A stretch of 40,853 bases of DNA from an uncultured Clostridium sp. (GCA_900555085.1 USJU01000001.1:1-40853), one strand, 5' to 3'. Shown: positions 1-8,048, numbered from the stretch's first letter. Notes: generated by a model not told the origin, from the letters alone. A program made the numbers and translations.

Positions 1-1
1 G

Positions 2-190
2 GTCAGGTATGGTACTCAATAACATCATAAGATGATGTATTTTGACGTCGATATTAGCTGCTGACAGCACGGAAATATTGGTCGGCTCTACGCTGAAAAA
101 TGCAATTTCAGCCTTGTCGGATTTTACTCCGAAACGAGTAAAGCGTTCAAGACCTATCAAGCCCTGAACGCTGTTTTTGTTCTTTGTCAT
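2..190 (-). CDS. Partial conserved protein resembling a conjugative-element ORF (N-terminal 63 codons)
   Basis: The reading frame starts at ATG 190, 9 bases after a clean GGAGG site, and runs open off the window edge for 63 codons. It contains the phrases VQGLIGLERFTRFGV and FSVEPTNISVLSAANID. From memory these resemble the start of a conserved hypothetical protein found in integrative conjugative elements of Clostridia; I cannot confirm this. The first 180 bases are about 42% G+C, against roughly a quarter in the neighbouring DNA, so the segment looks foreign. It lies downstream of mutL on the same strand after a 63-base AT-rich gap. It could be the edge of a second mobile element, a relic, or an assembly join. 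Confidence 0.6.
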   Translation of the reverse strand, partial: MTKNKNSVQGLIGLERFTRFGVKSDKAEIAFFSVEPTNISVLSAANIDVKIHHLMMLLSTIPD

Positions 191-253
191 TTAATCTTTC
201 CTCCATAAATACAATATTGTAATTATTAAAAATATTATAATTTTCATATTTTC

Positions 254-2515
254 CTACTTTCTAGCAAATTTTCTTTCAATGTCGTATTTTGTCATTTTTA
301 TAGCTGTTGGTCTTCCGTGTGGACATGTAAATGGATTTGGTAATTCTAATAATTTGTCCATTAAGCTGTCTACTTCTTCTTTTGTTAATGCCATATGTGC
401 TTTAACAGCTGCTTTGCAGGCAACAGTTGCTATAAATCTTTCTTCTATTTCTTGTTTTGCTGTTCTTGCTACTGTATTTATTTCGTCTAGTGTTTCTAAG
501 AATAATTCTTTTGTATCTAAGTCTAGCAATATACTTGGTGTTCCTGAAATTTTTATTGTATTTTCTCCAAATTCTTCTATTATAAATCCTGCTTTTTCAA
601 ATAATTCTAAATTATCTTTTGCTATATTCATTTCTTTGTGTGTTAATGTTATTATGTCTGGCAGAATCATAAGTTGTGAGTCTTTTTCTGTTTCTTTATA
701 GAAATTCTTTTTTACTTTTTCATACATAATTCTTTCGTGTGCAGCATGTTGATCTATTATGTACATTTCTTTATCCATTTCTATTATTATGTATGTTTTA
801 AAGGCTATTCCTATAAATTTATAAAATGGCTTACTTTTATATACTTCGCTGTCTTCAAATACAGATATATTTTTTGTTTCTGCTAAATTCATATCCTCAT
901 ATGATATTGCATTTTCTTCCTTTTTTTCTTCTACTTTTTCTGTTTCTGGTAATTTTCCAAATGTTTTTAAATACATTTCATTAAAGTCAACATTGTTTAT
1001 ATTTTCTTTCAATTTTTGTAATTCATCTAATTTTTCGAATACTGTTTTTTCTTCTGGATTTTTTTCTTTTTCATTTGTTTCTTGTTCATTTAATTCTGTT
1101 TCTTCTATTTCTTTTGCCTCTTGATTTTGCTCTATTGATTCTAAATTTTTCAATGGTTCTGTTTCTTGTATTTTTTGTTCTATTGCTTCGTTTATAATAT
1201 CTTTATTTTTTATTATGTTTTCTATTTCTTTATCTTCAAATATTTTTTCTTTTTCCTCTATTACAGGCTTTGTTTCTTGTTCTTCTGTTTCATTCAAGTT
1301 CATTTCTGCTTTTGTATTTTCTTGAGATTTTGTTTCTGTTTTTGGTACTTCTAAATCATTTATAATTTTTCTTTGTAATTCTATTAATTTATTTAATGTT
1401 GAATTTGCATCTATTTTTTCTTCTACTTTTGGTTCCATATTCGCATTATTTCTAAATAATGAGTTTGATGGTATTTTAAAATTTTCTGCATTATTGCTTT
1501 TATCTCTTTCTGTATCTGTTACTAAATCATTTTTTAATAGAGTATCTTTTATTGAATGATATATTGCTTTAAATACTTTTTGTTCTTCTACAAATCTCAC
1601 TTCTAATTTTGCTGGATGAACGTTTACATCTACTTTGCTTGAATCCATTTCTATATTTAAAACTAAAAATGGATATTTTCCTATTGGTAACATTCCTTTA
1701 AAACTTTTTTCTACTGCACTTGATAAGGTTTTATCTTTTATATATCTATCATTTACAAAAAATAATTGGTTACTTCTATTTGAACGTGCAATTCCTGGTT
1801 TTCCAACTACCCCTTTTATATGTAAATCTTCATATTGATAATCTACGTCTAAAACTTGTGTTGCAACATCTTTTCCATATATGCTATAAATTACATCTTT
1901 TAAATTTCCATTTCCTGTTGTTTGAATTACAACTTTACCGCTAGATATTAGTTTGAAAGCTATTTCTGGATGTATTAATGCAAGTCTTGTTATTGCATCT
2001 TCTATATAACCTGCTTCTGTAAAGTCTTTCTTTAAAAATTTATATCTTACTGGTGTATTAAAGAATAATTTTGTTACAGTAATCATTGTTCCAACCGGTG
2101 CTGCTATTTCTTGTTTTTCTAAAATATCCCCTGCTTCTACAACTATTTTATTTCCTGTTTGTAAATCTCCTGTTCTTGAAATCATTTCAACATTTGCAAT
2201 AGCTGCAATACTTGCTAGTGCCTCTCCTCTGAAACCCATAGATTTAACTGTTTTTAAATCTTCGGCTACTCTTATTTTACTGGTTGCATGTCTTTCAAAG
2301 GCTATTTCCATATCATCTGGCATAATTCCTTTTCCATCATCTGTAATTCTTATGTATGAAATTCCTCCATTTTTTATTTCTATATTAATATTTTTTGCTC
2401 CTGCATCTATTGAGTTTTCAACCATTTCTTTTACTACAGAAGCTGGTCTTTCTATAACTTCTCCTGCAGCAATTTGGTTAATTGTTAGTTCATCTAATAA
2501 AACTATTTTTCCCAT
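254..2515 (-). CDS. mutL: DNA mismatch repair protein MutL (endonuclease type)
   Basis: MutL couples mismatch recognition by MutS to strand incision. The N-terminal GHKL ATPase is intact: E30 and N34 in the EMVENSIDAGA box, DDGKG at 59-63 and GFRGEAL at 94-100. Residues of about 340-560 form a very long Glu/Lys-rich linker. The C-terminal dimerisation domain has the metal-binding endonuclease motifs DQHAAHER (from 588), ACKAAVK (about 699) and CPHGRP (731-736), so this is a nicking MutL as in Bacillus, unlike E. coli. At 753 residues it is longer than usual, mainly because of the linker. The ATG follows GAAGGAG. mutS and miaA, frequent neighbours of mutL, are not visible; a GC-richer foreign-looking frame follows instead. 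Confidence 0.97.
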   Translation of the reverse strand: MGKIVLLDELTINQIAAGEVIERPASVVKEMVENSIDAGAKNINIEIKNGGISYIRITDDGKGIMPDDMEIAFERHATSKIRVAEDLKTVKSMGFRGEALASIAAIANVEMISRTGDLQTGNKIVVEAGDILEKQEIAAPVGTMITVTKLFFNTPVRYKFLKKDFTEAGYIEDAITRLALIHPEIAFKLISSGKVVIQTTGNGNLKDVIYSIYGKDVATQVLDVDYQYEDLHIKGVVGKPGIARSNRSNQLFFVNDRYIKDKTLSSAVEKSFKGMLPIGKYPFLVLNIEMDSSKVDVNVHPAKLEVRFVEEQKVFKAIYHSIKDTLLKNDLVTDTERDKSNNAENFKIPSNSLFRNNANMEPKVEEKIDANSTLNKLIELQRKIINDLEVPKTETKSQENTKAEMNLNETEEQETKPVIEEKEKIFEDKEIENIIKNKDIINEAIEQKIQETEPLKNLESIEQNQEAKEIEETELNEQETNEKEKNPEEKTVFEKLDELQKLKENINNVDFNEMYLKTFGKLPETEKVEEKKEENAISYEDMNLAETKNISVFEDSEVYKSKPFYKFIGIAFKTYIIIEMDKEMYIIDQHAAHERIMYEKVKKNFYKETEKDSQLMILPDIITLTHKEMNIAKDNLELFEKAGFIIEEFGENTIKISGTPSILLDLDTKELFLETLDEINTVARTAKQEIEERFIATVACKAAVKAHMALTKEEVDSLMDKLLELPNPFTCPHGRPTAIKMTKYDIERKFARK

Positions 2516-2639
2516 ATTTTTTCTCCTTCAACTATATATTAGAATTTTTCAAATGAATTATATCATTAAAATTTTATTTTTGTATAGTTTTTTACAACTT
2601 TTTTATTATTTAAATTAAATACAAAATTATATATATGTG

Positions 2640-2713
2640 GCTCCACGAGTATGAAACATTTTTCTTTCGAAAACATGCAGAAAGAAAATATCCTTCACAC
2701 TGCAAGATGGAGC
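2640..2713. ncRNA. Candidate structured RNA of unknown family
   Basis: Three nested stems can be drawn. The outer one is GCTCCA (2640-2645) with TGGAGC (2708-2713). The middle one is GTATGAA (2649-2655) with TTCACAC (2694-2700), with one mismatch. The inner one is TTTTCTTTC (2660-2668) with GAAAGAAAA (2680-2688) and an 11-base loop. On the minus strand it would lie in the mutL leader; on the plus strand it would precede the Cys-rich microprotein genes. Neither side has a T-run, so a leader element is more likely than a free sRNA. I do not recognise a riboswitch consensus. Confidence 0.4.
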
Positions 2714-2809
2714 AGACTTCTATATAATTGTAACACAATTTCAAAAAATGAATATTATATACCATACTAAGAAGTAAAGCTTAGGTTCTTATATAAGGAG
2801 GTAGCTATT

Positions 2810-2944
2810 ATGGGAAATTGTTGCTGCGGAAATGACAACATTTTATGGTTCATCATTTTATTCCTTCTTCTTTTCTGTGGAGGATGCGGAAACAGATGCT
2901 GCGACAGAGGAAACTGTGGTTGCAACGATGGATGCGGATGTTAG
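2810..2944 (+). CDS. Cys/Gly-rich single-pass microprotein 1
   Basis: This 44-residue protein starts at ATG 2810 after AAGGAGG. It begins MGNCCCGNDN, has one hydrophobic segment (residues 11-23, ILWFIILFLLLFC), and ends in a tail with eight Cys, including CGGCG, RCC and GCGC. The composition suggests a small membrane-anchored protein with a metal-binding or disulfide-linked face. Short Gly/Cys-rich proteins of this kind in Bacillota are often spore-associated, but nothing here proves that role. It forms a pair with the next gene, 41 bases downstream, and shares its design. Confidence 0.7.
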   Translation: MGNCCCGNDNILWFIILFLLLFCGGCGNRCCDRGNCGCNDGCGC

Positions 2945-2985
2945 TCTTATGAAAAAAATGTACTTATTGAAAGGGGGGAAATGTT

Positions 2986-3102
2986 ATGCCAGAAAATAGA
3001 GGATGCGGATGCGGTTGCGGATTTGGTGGTGACTGCTGTTGGATAATAATATTATTCATATTAATAATTTGCTGCTGTGGAAATAACAACGGATGTTGCT
3101 AA
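2986..3102 (+). CDS. Cys/Gly-rich single-pass microprotein 2
   Basis: This 38-residue protein starts at ATG 2986 after AAAGGGGGG. It begins MPENRGCGCGCGFGGDCCW, then has a hydrophobic stretch (about residues 19-28, WIIILFILII), then CCCGNNNGCC. The order (Cys-rich head, short membrane segment, Cys-rich tail) matches microprotein 1, so the two look like diverged tandem copies in one transcript. A strong hairpin with a T-rich tail follows at 3120. The function is unknown; a spore or envelope role is only an inference. Confidence 0.7.
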   Translation: MPENRGCGCGCGFGGDCCWIIILFILIICCCGNNNGCC

Positions 3103-3119
3103 TTTTTAAACACAAACTT

Positions 3120-3150
3120 AAGGGAGCCTTTTAGCTCCCTTGTTTTATTT
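3120..3150 (+). terminator. Intrinsic terminator after the Cys-rich microproteins
   Basis: AAGGGAGC (3120-3127) pairs perfectly with GCTCCCTT (3134-3141) across a 6-base loop and is followed by GTTTTATTTTT. The T-rich side is on the plus strand, so it ends the microprotein transcript. It directly abuts the groEL stop codon (3151) of the convergent gene. Confidence 0.85.
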
Positions 3151-4782
3151 TTAATACATTCCGCCCATTGGTGCGTCTTCATGTCCTCCACATCCGCATT
3201 CTTTTGGTTCTTTCTTTTCTGTTACTAAACTTTCTGTTGTTAATATCATTGATGCTACACTTGATGCATTTTGTATTGCACTTCTTGTTACTTTTGTTGG
3301 GTCTACTATTCCTTCTTTTTTCATGTCTACATATTTTTCTGTTGCTGCATCAAATCCTATTCCGTCTTCTGAATTTTTAACTTTTTCTAGTATAACTGCT
3401 GGCTCTAGTCCTGCATTTCTTGCTATTTGTTTTATTGGTTCTTCTAAGGCATTTAATACTATTTTTGCTCCTAGTTTTTCGTCTTCTTCTAATGTACTTG
3501 CTAATTTTTCTACTTTTGGAACTACATTTACATATGCTGTTCCTCCACCTGCAACTATTCCTTCTTCAACTGCTGCTTTTGTTGCAGATAATGCATCTTC
3601 TATTCTTAGTTTTTTGTCTTTCATTTCTATTTCTGTTGCTGCCCCAACTTGAATTACGGCAACTCCACCTGCTATTTTTGCAAGTCTTTCTTGTAATTTT
3701 TCTTTATCGAATTCACTTTTTGTTTCTTCTATTAGATTTTTTAATTGTTTTACTCTTTCTTCTATTTTTGCTTTATCTCCGCTTCCATCAACTATTATTG
3801 TGTTTTCTTTTTGAACTTTTACTTGTTTTGCTCTTCCTAATTGTTCAATTTGAACATCTTTTAGTTCCATTCCAAGGTCTGAAGATATAACTTCTCCACC
3901 TGTTAAAATTGCCATATCTTCTAGCATTTCTTTTCTTCTATCTCCATAACCTGGAGCTTTTACTGCTACAACATTTAAAACTCCTCTTAATTTGTTCAAT
4001 ATTATTGTAGACAATGCTTCTTGTTCTATATCTTCACATACTATCACAAGTTTTCCAGATTGTTGCATTAGACTTTCTAGTAATGGTAATATTTCTTGAA
4101 TGTTACTTATTTTTTTATCTGTTAATAATATGTATGGATTATCTATAATTGCCTCCATTTTATCTGTATCTGTTACCATATATGGTGAGATGTACCCTTT
4201 ATCAAATTGCATTCCTTCAACTACATCTACATATGTATCTGATGTTTTTGATTCTTCTATTGTAATTACTCCATCTTTTGAAACTTTTTCCATTGCATCT
4301 GCAATTAAGTTTCCTATTTCTTTATTGTTTGCTGAAATACTTGCAACTCTTGCTATATCTTCTTTTCCATTTACTGGCGAGCTTATTTCTTTTATTCCTT
4401 TTACTGCTTCTTCTACGGCTTTATCTATACCTCTTTTTATTGCCATTGGATCTCCACCTGCAGCAACATTTTTTACTCCTTCTTTTACCATTGCTTGTGC
4501 TAGCACTGTTGCTGTTGTTGTTCCATCTCCTGCAACATCATTTGTTTTTGTAGAAACTTCTTTAACTAAACGAGCTCCCATATTTTCAAAACTATCATCT
4601 AGTTCTATTTCTTTTGCTATTGTAACACCATCGTTTGTTATTAATGGTGCTCCATAATTTTTATCTAATACTACATTTCTTCCTTTTGGTCCTAATGTAA
4701 CTTTAACTGTATCTGCTAATTTATTAACACCTTCTAATAATGCTTTTCTTGCATTTTCTCCATAAATAATTTCTTTTGACAT
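3151..4782 (-). CDS. groEL: Chaperonin GroEL (Hsp60)
   Basis: This is the ATP-dependent cytosolic folding chamber that works with the GroES cap. At 543 residues it is of normal length and conserved throughout. It starts MSKEIIYGENARKALLEG, has the ATP-binding GDGTTTATV motif at 85-93, and ends with a GGM-type tail. The end is modified to ECGCGGHEDAPMGGMY, a Cys/Gly-rich insertion of the sort seen in Clostridia. ATG 4782 follows AGGAGG by 10 bases. It lies 48 bases downstream of groES in one operon under the CIRCE operator, so HrcA-type heat-shock control is expected. Confidence 0.98.
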   Translation of the reverse strand: MSKEIIYGENARKALLEGVNKLADTVKVTLGPKGRNVVLDKNYGAPLITNDGVTIAKEIELDDSFENMGARLVKEVSTKTNDVAGDGTTTATVLAQAMVKEGVKNVAAGGDPMAIKRGIDKAVEEAVKGIKEISSPVNGKEDIARVASISANNKEIGNLIADAMEKVSKDGVITIEESKTSDTYVDVVEGMQFDKGYISPYMVTDTDKMEAIIDNPYILLTDKKISNIQEILPLLESLMQQSGKLVIVCEDIEQEALSTIILNKLRGVLNVVAVKAPGYGDRRKEMLEDMAILTGGEVISSDLGMELKDVQIEQLGRAKQVKVQKENTIIVDGSGDKAKIEERVKQLKNLIEETKSEFDKEKLQERLAKIAGGVAVIQVGAATEIEMKDKKLRIEDALSATKAAVEEGIVAGGGTAYVNVVPKVEKLASTLEEDEKLGAKIVLNALEEPIKQIARNAGLEPAVILEKVKNSEDGIGFDAATEKYVDMKKEGIVDPTKVTRSAIQNASSVASMILTTESLVTEKKEPKECGCGGHEDAPMGGMY

Positions 4783-4830
4783 TTTTTTATACCTCCTAAA
4801 ATAATTTATAAAAAATTCATTATTATTTGT

Positions 4831-5112
4831 TTATTTAACAATGGCTAGTATATCATCTTCACTAACAATTATATAATTTTCTCCTTCGAATTTAACTTCT
4901 GTTCCAGCATATTTGCTTACTATTACGTTATCTCCTTTATGTACATCCATTTCTTGATATTTTCCTTCTACTTTTAATCCTGGACCTACTTCGATTACCT
5001 CTGCTACTTGTGGTTTTTCTTTAGATCCACTTGAAAGAATAATTCCACTTTTAGTTGTTTCTTCGCCTTCTTTCATTTTTATTAATACTCTGTTTGATAA
5101 TGGTTTTATCAT
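4831..5112 (-). CDS. groES: Co-chaperonin GroES (Hsp10)
   Basis: This is the heptameric lid of the GroEL chamber. The start is set at ATG 5112 (MIKPLSNRVLIKM), 8 bases after AGGAGG. The open frame extends 12 codons further upstream, but those run through the ribosome site and toward the CIRCE operator, so they are leader. The resulting 93 residues are the usual length. The mobile-loop region (EETTKSGIILSSGSKEKPQ) and the C-terminal strand GENYIIVSEDDILAIV are typical. First gene of the groES-groEL operon. Confidence 0.97.
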   Translation of the reverse strand: MIKPLSNRVLIKMKEGEETTKSGIILSSGSKEKPQVAEVIEVGPGLKVEGKYQEMDVHKGDNVIVSKYAGTEVKFEGENYIIVSEDDILAIVK

Positions 5113-5137
5113 ATAAATTACCTCCTTATTTTTTGTA

Positions 5138-5164
5138 TTAGCACTCATCTTATTTGACTGCTAA
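5138..5164. promoter_or_regulatory. CIRCE operator (HrcA binding site)
   Basis: TTAGCACTC (5138-5146), a 9-base spacer and GACTGCTAA (5156-5164) match the CIRCE consensus TTAGCACTC-N9-GAGTGCTAA except for one base in the second arm. It lies just upstream of the groES ribosome site and just downstream of the -10, as expected for HrcA repression of groESL. Confidence 0.95.
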
Positions 5165-5165
5165 T

Positions 5166-5194
5166 AATTTATACCCATTTAATAAAATTGTCAA
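5166..5194 (-). promoter_or_regulatory. groESL promoter
   Basis: On the minus strand TTGACA (5194-5189) is a consensus -35. The -10 lies in TATAAATT (5173-5166), giving 15 to 17 bases of spacing depending on the hexamer chosen. CIRCE follows immediately, where it would block RNA polymerase. Confidence 0.8.
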
Positions 5195-5248
5195 TACATA
5201 TTATCATTTTTCACAATAAATTCACATTTAATAGTAATTATTATAAAG

Positions 5249-5384
5249 ACAAAATAATAATTAAGATCAAATTTCGCGAAGCAAGTGGGGACCTTTCCGG
5301 CATTCTTCAAAATTCTTTGAATTTTGTTAGAAGGACGTGAATGGGGAGCTTCGATGAAATTTTAGATTAATTTATTATTTTGGC
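5249..5384. repeat. Imperfect inverted-repeat element of about 136 bp
   Basis: The left arm (from about 5249, ending CGCGAAGC at 5282) and the reverse complement of the right arm (5384 back to about 5348, ending ATCGAAGC) match over about 35 bases with a few mismatches, for example CAAAATAATAA, AAATTTC and GAAGC. The centre holds a perfect 8-bp hairpin, CAAAATTC (5308-5315) with GAATTTTG (5319-5326). It sits between the groES promoter and the pyrG terminator, with no gene inside. It could be a small MITE-like element or a large RNA hairpin. Confidence 0.55.
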
Positions 5385-5405
5385 TCATTTTATATTTTCT
5401 AAAAT

Positions 5406-5440
5406 AATAAAAGTACAAGCAGATTGCCTGTACTTTTATT
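5406..5440 (-). terminator. Terminator of pyrG
   Basis: AATAAAAGTACA (5406-5417) and TGTACTTTTATT (5429-5440) form a perfect 12-bp stem with an 11-base loop, 33 bases past the pyrG stop. The arm supplies T-rich sequence on both strands, so it may work in both directions. Confidence 0.8.
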
Positions 5441-5472
5441 ATATGTTTATTATCTAGTATATAGAACAATAT

Positions 5473-7068
5473 TTATTTAATGCATGCTTTTATTAATCCT
5501 ACAAATAATGGTGCTGGTCTGTTTGGTCTTGACTTTAATTCTGGATGGAATTGTCCTGCTATAAAGTATGGATGATTTTTCATTTCTACTATTTCTACTA
5601 AATTTCCATCTGGTGATGTTCCTGAACATATTAGTCCTGCTTTTTCTAATTGTTCTTTATAACTATTGTTATATTCATATCTATGTCTATGTCTTTCTTC
5701 TATTTTTTCTGTTCCATATATTTCTCTTGCTAAACTTCCCTCTTTTAATACACAAGGATAACTTCCAAGTCTCATTGTTCCACCTTTTTTCTTTATGTCT
5801 TTTTGGTCTTCCATTATATGTATTACCGGATTTTTTGTTTTCTCATCTAGTTCAGCAGAATTGGCATCTTTTATTCCTAATACATTTCTTGCATATTCTA
5901 TTACTGCCATTTGCATTCCTAAACATATTCCTAAAAATGGAATTTTGTTTTCTCTTACATATTTTATTGTTTCTATTTTTCCTTCTATTCCTCTATTTCC
6001 AAATCCTCCTGGTACAACTATTGCATTATATCCTTTTAGTTTTTCTTCTACGTTTTGAGCATTTATTGTTTCTGAATCTACTAAATCTATTTTTACCTTT
6101 ACATTATTTTCATAACCTGCATGTGTTAGGCTTTCTATTACAGATATGTAGGAATCTTCTAGTTTTACATATTTTCCTACTATTGCTACTTTTACTTCTT
6201 TATCTTTTATATTTCTTACATTGTTTATCATTTGTTCCCATTTTCTATTATCTGGAACATATCTATCTAATCTTAAATAATTGCATACTTCTCTTGCTAG
6301 ACCTTCTTCTTCAAGCATTAATGGTACTGCATATAAACAATCTACTGTTCTATTTTGTATTACACTGCTTTTTCGTACATTGCAAAATAGAGATATTTTT
6401 TCTTTCATATTTTCTGGTATATTTATTTCACTTCTACATACTAATATTTGTGGTTTTATTCCTAAACTTTGTAATTCTTTTACAGAGTGTTGTGTTGGTT
6501 TTGATTTTAGTTCATTTGAACCGTTTATATATGGTAATAATGTTACATGTATATATAAAACATCTTCAGGATTTTTTTCTACTCCAACTTGTCTTATTGC
6601 TTCTACAAATGGTAAGCTTTCTATATCTCCAACTGTTCCTCCTATTTCGGTAATTACAATATCTATATCTTCGTTTTCGAAACTATAAATATGGTCTTTT
6701 ATTTCATTAGTTATATGAGGAATTATTTGAACTGTTTTTCCTAAATAATCTCCTCTTCTTTCTTTTTCTATAACGTTTGAATATATTCTTCCAGTTGTTA
6801 CACTTGAATTTTTTGTTAAATTTTCATCTATAAATCTTTCATAATGCCCTAAATCTAAATCTGTTTCAGCTCCATCATCTGTTACAAAAACTTCTCCATG
6901 TTCATATGGATTCATTGTTCCTGGGTCCACATTTATGTATGGATCTAGCTTTTGTATTGTTACTTTATACCCTCTATTTTTTAATAATCTTCCCAATGAT
7001 GCCGCTGTTATTCCTTTTCCTAGTCCTGATACTACTCCACCTGTTATAAATATGTATTTTGTGTTCAT
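5473..7068 (-). CDS. pyrG: CTP synthase
   Basis: The enzyme makes CTP from UTP, ATP and glutamine, the last step of de novo pyrimidine nucleotide synthesis. The N-terminal synthetase domain (about 1-265) has the P-loop SGLGKG at 14-19 and EIGGTVGDIES at 141-151. The C-terminal class I glutamine amidotransferase domain has PGGFGNRG (353-360), the catalytic Cys382 in GICLGMQ, and the His508/Glu510 pair in GQFHPEL. The length of 531 residues is normal. It is transcribed alone from a strong promoter with a hairpin in the leader, which points to attenuation. Confidence 0.98.
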   Translation of the reverse strand: MNTKYIFITGGVVSGLGKGITAASLGRLLKNRGYKVTIQKLDPYINVDPGTMNPYEHGEVFVTDDGAETDLDLGHYERFIDENLTKNSSVTTGRIYSNVIEKERRGDYLGKTVQIIPHITNEIKDHIYSFENEDIDIVITEIGGTVGDIESLPFVEAIRQVGVEKNPEDVLYIHVTLLPYINGSNELKSKPTQHSVKELQSLGIKPQILVCRSEINIPENMKEKISLFCNVRKSSVIQNRTVDCLYAVPLMLEEEGLAREVCNYLRLDRYVPDNRKWEQMINNVRNIKDKEVKVAIVGKYVKLEDSYISVIESLTHAGYENNVKVKIDLVDSETINAQNVEEKLKGYNAIVVPGGFGNRGIEGKIETIKYVRENKIPFLGICLGMQMAVIEYARNVLGIKDANSAELDEKTKNPVIHIMEDQKDIKKKGGTMRLGSYPCVLKEGSLAREIYGTEKIEERHRHRYEYNNSYKEQLEKAGLICSGTSPDGNLVEIVEMKNHPYFIAGQFHPELKSRPNRPAPLFVGLIKACIK

Positions 7069-7106
7069 AATTTTTCTCCTTCATATATTATTTTATAAAA
7101 TAAAAA

Positions 7107-7154
7107 ATAGATTAAAAAAACAAATCCGAAAAATTCGGTTTTTTTTTAATCTAT
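7107..7154 (-). promoter_or_regulatory. Leader hairpin and possible attenuator of pyrG
   Basis: Between the pyrG promoter and start lies a perfect 14-bp stem, ATAGATTAAAAAAA (7107-7120) with TTTTTTTAATCTAT (7141-7154). Inside it is a second stem, CCGAA (7126-7130) with TTCGG (7134-7138). On the transcript the small GC stem is followed shortly by seven U, the layout of an intrinsic terminator, while the long A-tract could pair with those same U residues. B. subtilis pyrG is known to be controlled by a leader terminator that senses CTP; the sequence here differs, so the link is by analogy. Confidence 0.55.
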
Positions 7155-7161
7155 GTTTAAA

Positions 7162-7190
7162 ATTATAACATTACATTTTTTATATTGCAA
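7162..7190 (-). promoter_or_regulatory. pyrG promoter
   Basis: Minus-strand TTGCAA (7190-7185), 17 bases, then TATAAT (7167-7162). The predicted start of transcription falls right before the leader hairpin. Confidence 0.85.
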
Positions 7191-7258
7191 GTAAAAATCC
7201 GAGAAAAAAATTCATTCTCTATTTTTTAATTTACATATTTACTTTTTACATTTTGTGT

Positions 7259-7264
7259 TATAAT
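7259..7264 (+). promoter_or_regulatory. -10 element of the deoD promoter
   Basis: A perfect TATAAT lies 30 bases before the deoD start codon. The best -35 is a weak TTTACT at 7238-7243 with 15-base spacing. A ribosome site AGGAGG follows at about 7280. Confidence 0.6.
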
Positions 7265-7293
7265 AACAAAAAATGTTTTAGGAGGTATTTTTT

Positions 7294-8037
7294 ATGACAC
7301 CACATAATGAAGCTAAAAAAGAAGATATTTCAAATATTGTTATTATGCCGGGGGATCCTCTTCGTGCTAAATATATTGCAGAAAATTTTTTAGATGATTA
7401 TAAACTTGTTAGTTCTGTTAGAAATATTTATGCTTTTACTGGTTCTTATAAAGGCAAAAGAATTACTGTTATGGCATCTGGTATGGGTATGCCTAGTATG
7501 GGAATTTATTCTTATGAACTTTATAAGTTTTATGATGTTGATACAATTATTAGAATTGGATCTTGCGGAGGTTATTCTCCAGATTTAAAACTTTTTGATA
7601 TTATTTTATCTGAACAAGTTTTTTCTGAAAGTAATTATGCTTTAAATGCAAATAATGAAGATTGCCATTTAGTTAAGGCATCTGATGAAATTAATAATAT
7701 TATTGAAAAAACTTCTATAGATATAAATATTCCTGTTGTTAAAGGTACAACTGCTTGTACTGAATGTTTTGATTTATATATGTCAGACGTTCATAAGGTT
7801 TTAGATAGAATTCCTAGTGATTTAAAACCTATTGGTTCTGAAATGGAAGCTTTTGCATTATTTTATAATGCTAAAATGCTTGGTAAAAAAGCATCTTGCT
7901 TAATGAGTGTTGTTGATATTAATGTCGATACTGACGGACCTAAAGCCAGTGCAACTGCTGAAGAACGTGAAACTGGTTTAAATAATATGATTACATTAGC
8001 ATTGGAAAGTGCATTGAATATATCATTTTTTAAATAA
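7294..8037 (+). CDS. deoD: Purine nucleoside phosphorylase, DeoD type
   Basis: This hexameric enzyme splits purine (deoxy)nucleosides with phosphate to base and (deoxy)ribose-1-phosphate for salvage. The opening MTPHNEAK and GDPLRAKYIAE are family hallmarks. The phosphate-binding arginines fall at R24, R43 and R87, as in E. coli DeoD. SEMEAF (182-187) is the ribose-binding Glu region. The catalytic Asp is D208 in SVVDIN, where E. coli has TVSDH. The length of 247 residues is slightly over the usual 235. It is a single-gene unit, divergent from pyrG and convergent with dgkA. Confidence 0.95.
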   Translation: MTPHNEAKKEDISNIVIMPGDPLRAKYIAENFLDDYKLVSSVRNIYAFTGSYKGKRITVMASGMGMPSMGIYSYELYKFYDVDTIIRIGSCGGYSPDLKLFDIILSEQVFSESNYALNANNEDCHLVKASDEINNIIEKTSIDINIPVVKGTTACTECFDLYMSDVHKVLDRIPSDLKPIGSEMEAFALFYNAKMLGKKASCLMSVVDINVDTDGPKASATAEERETGLNNMITLALESALNISFFK

Positions 8038-8048
8038 ATTCTTTGAGC

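Noticed and set aside
1166..1354. Plus-strand Phe/Tyr-rich open frame inside mutL
   Set aside because: It is the antisense shadow of the Glu/Lys-rich linker codons of mutL; no ribosome site and biased composition. The same holds for the long Leu/Phe-rich plus-strand frames over groEL, pyrG and uvrC.
2763..2769. SigG-type -10 (CATACTA) before the Cys-rich microproteins
   Set aside because: The heptamer fits, but no matching -35 is found at 17-18 bases, so a sporulation promoter cannot be supported from sequence alone.
5568..6653. A 361-residue plus-strand open frame opposite pyrG
   Set aside because: Leu/Phe-rich antisense translation of a highly conserved gene, with no recognisable domain and no ribosome site.
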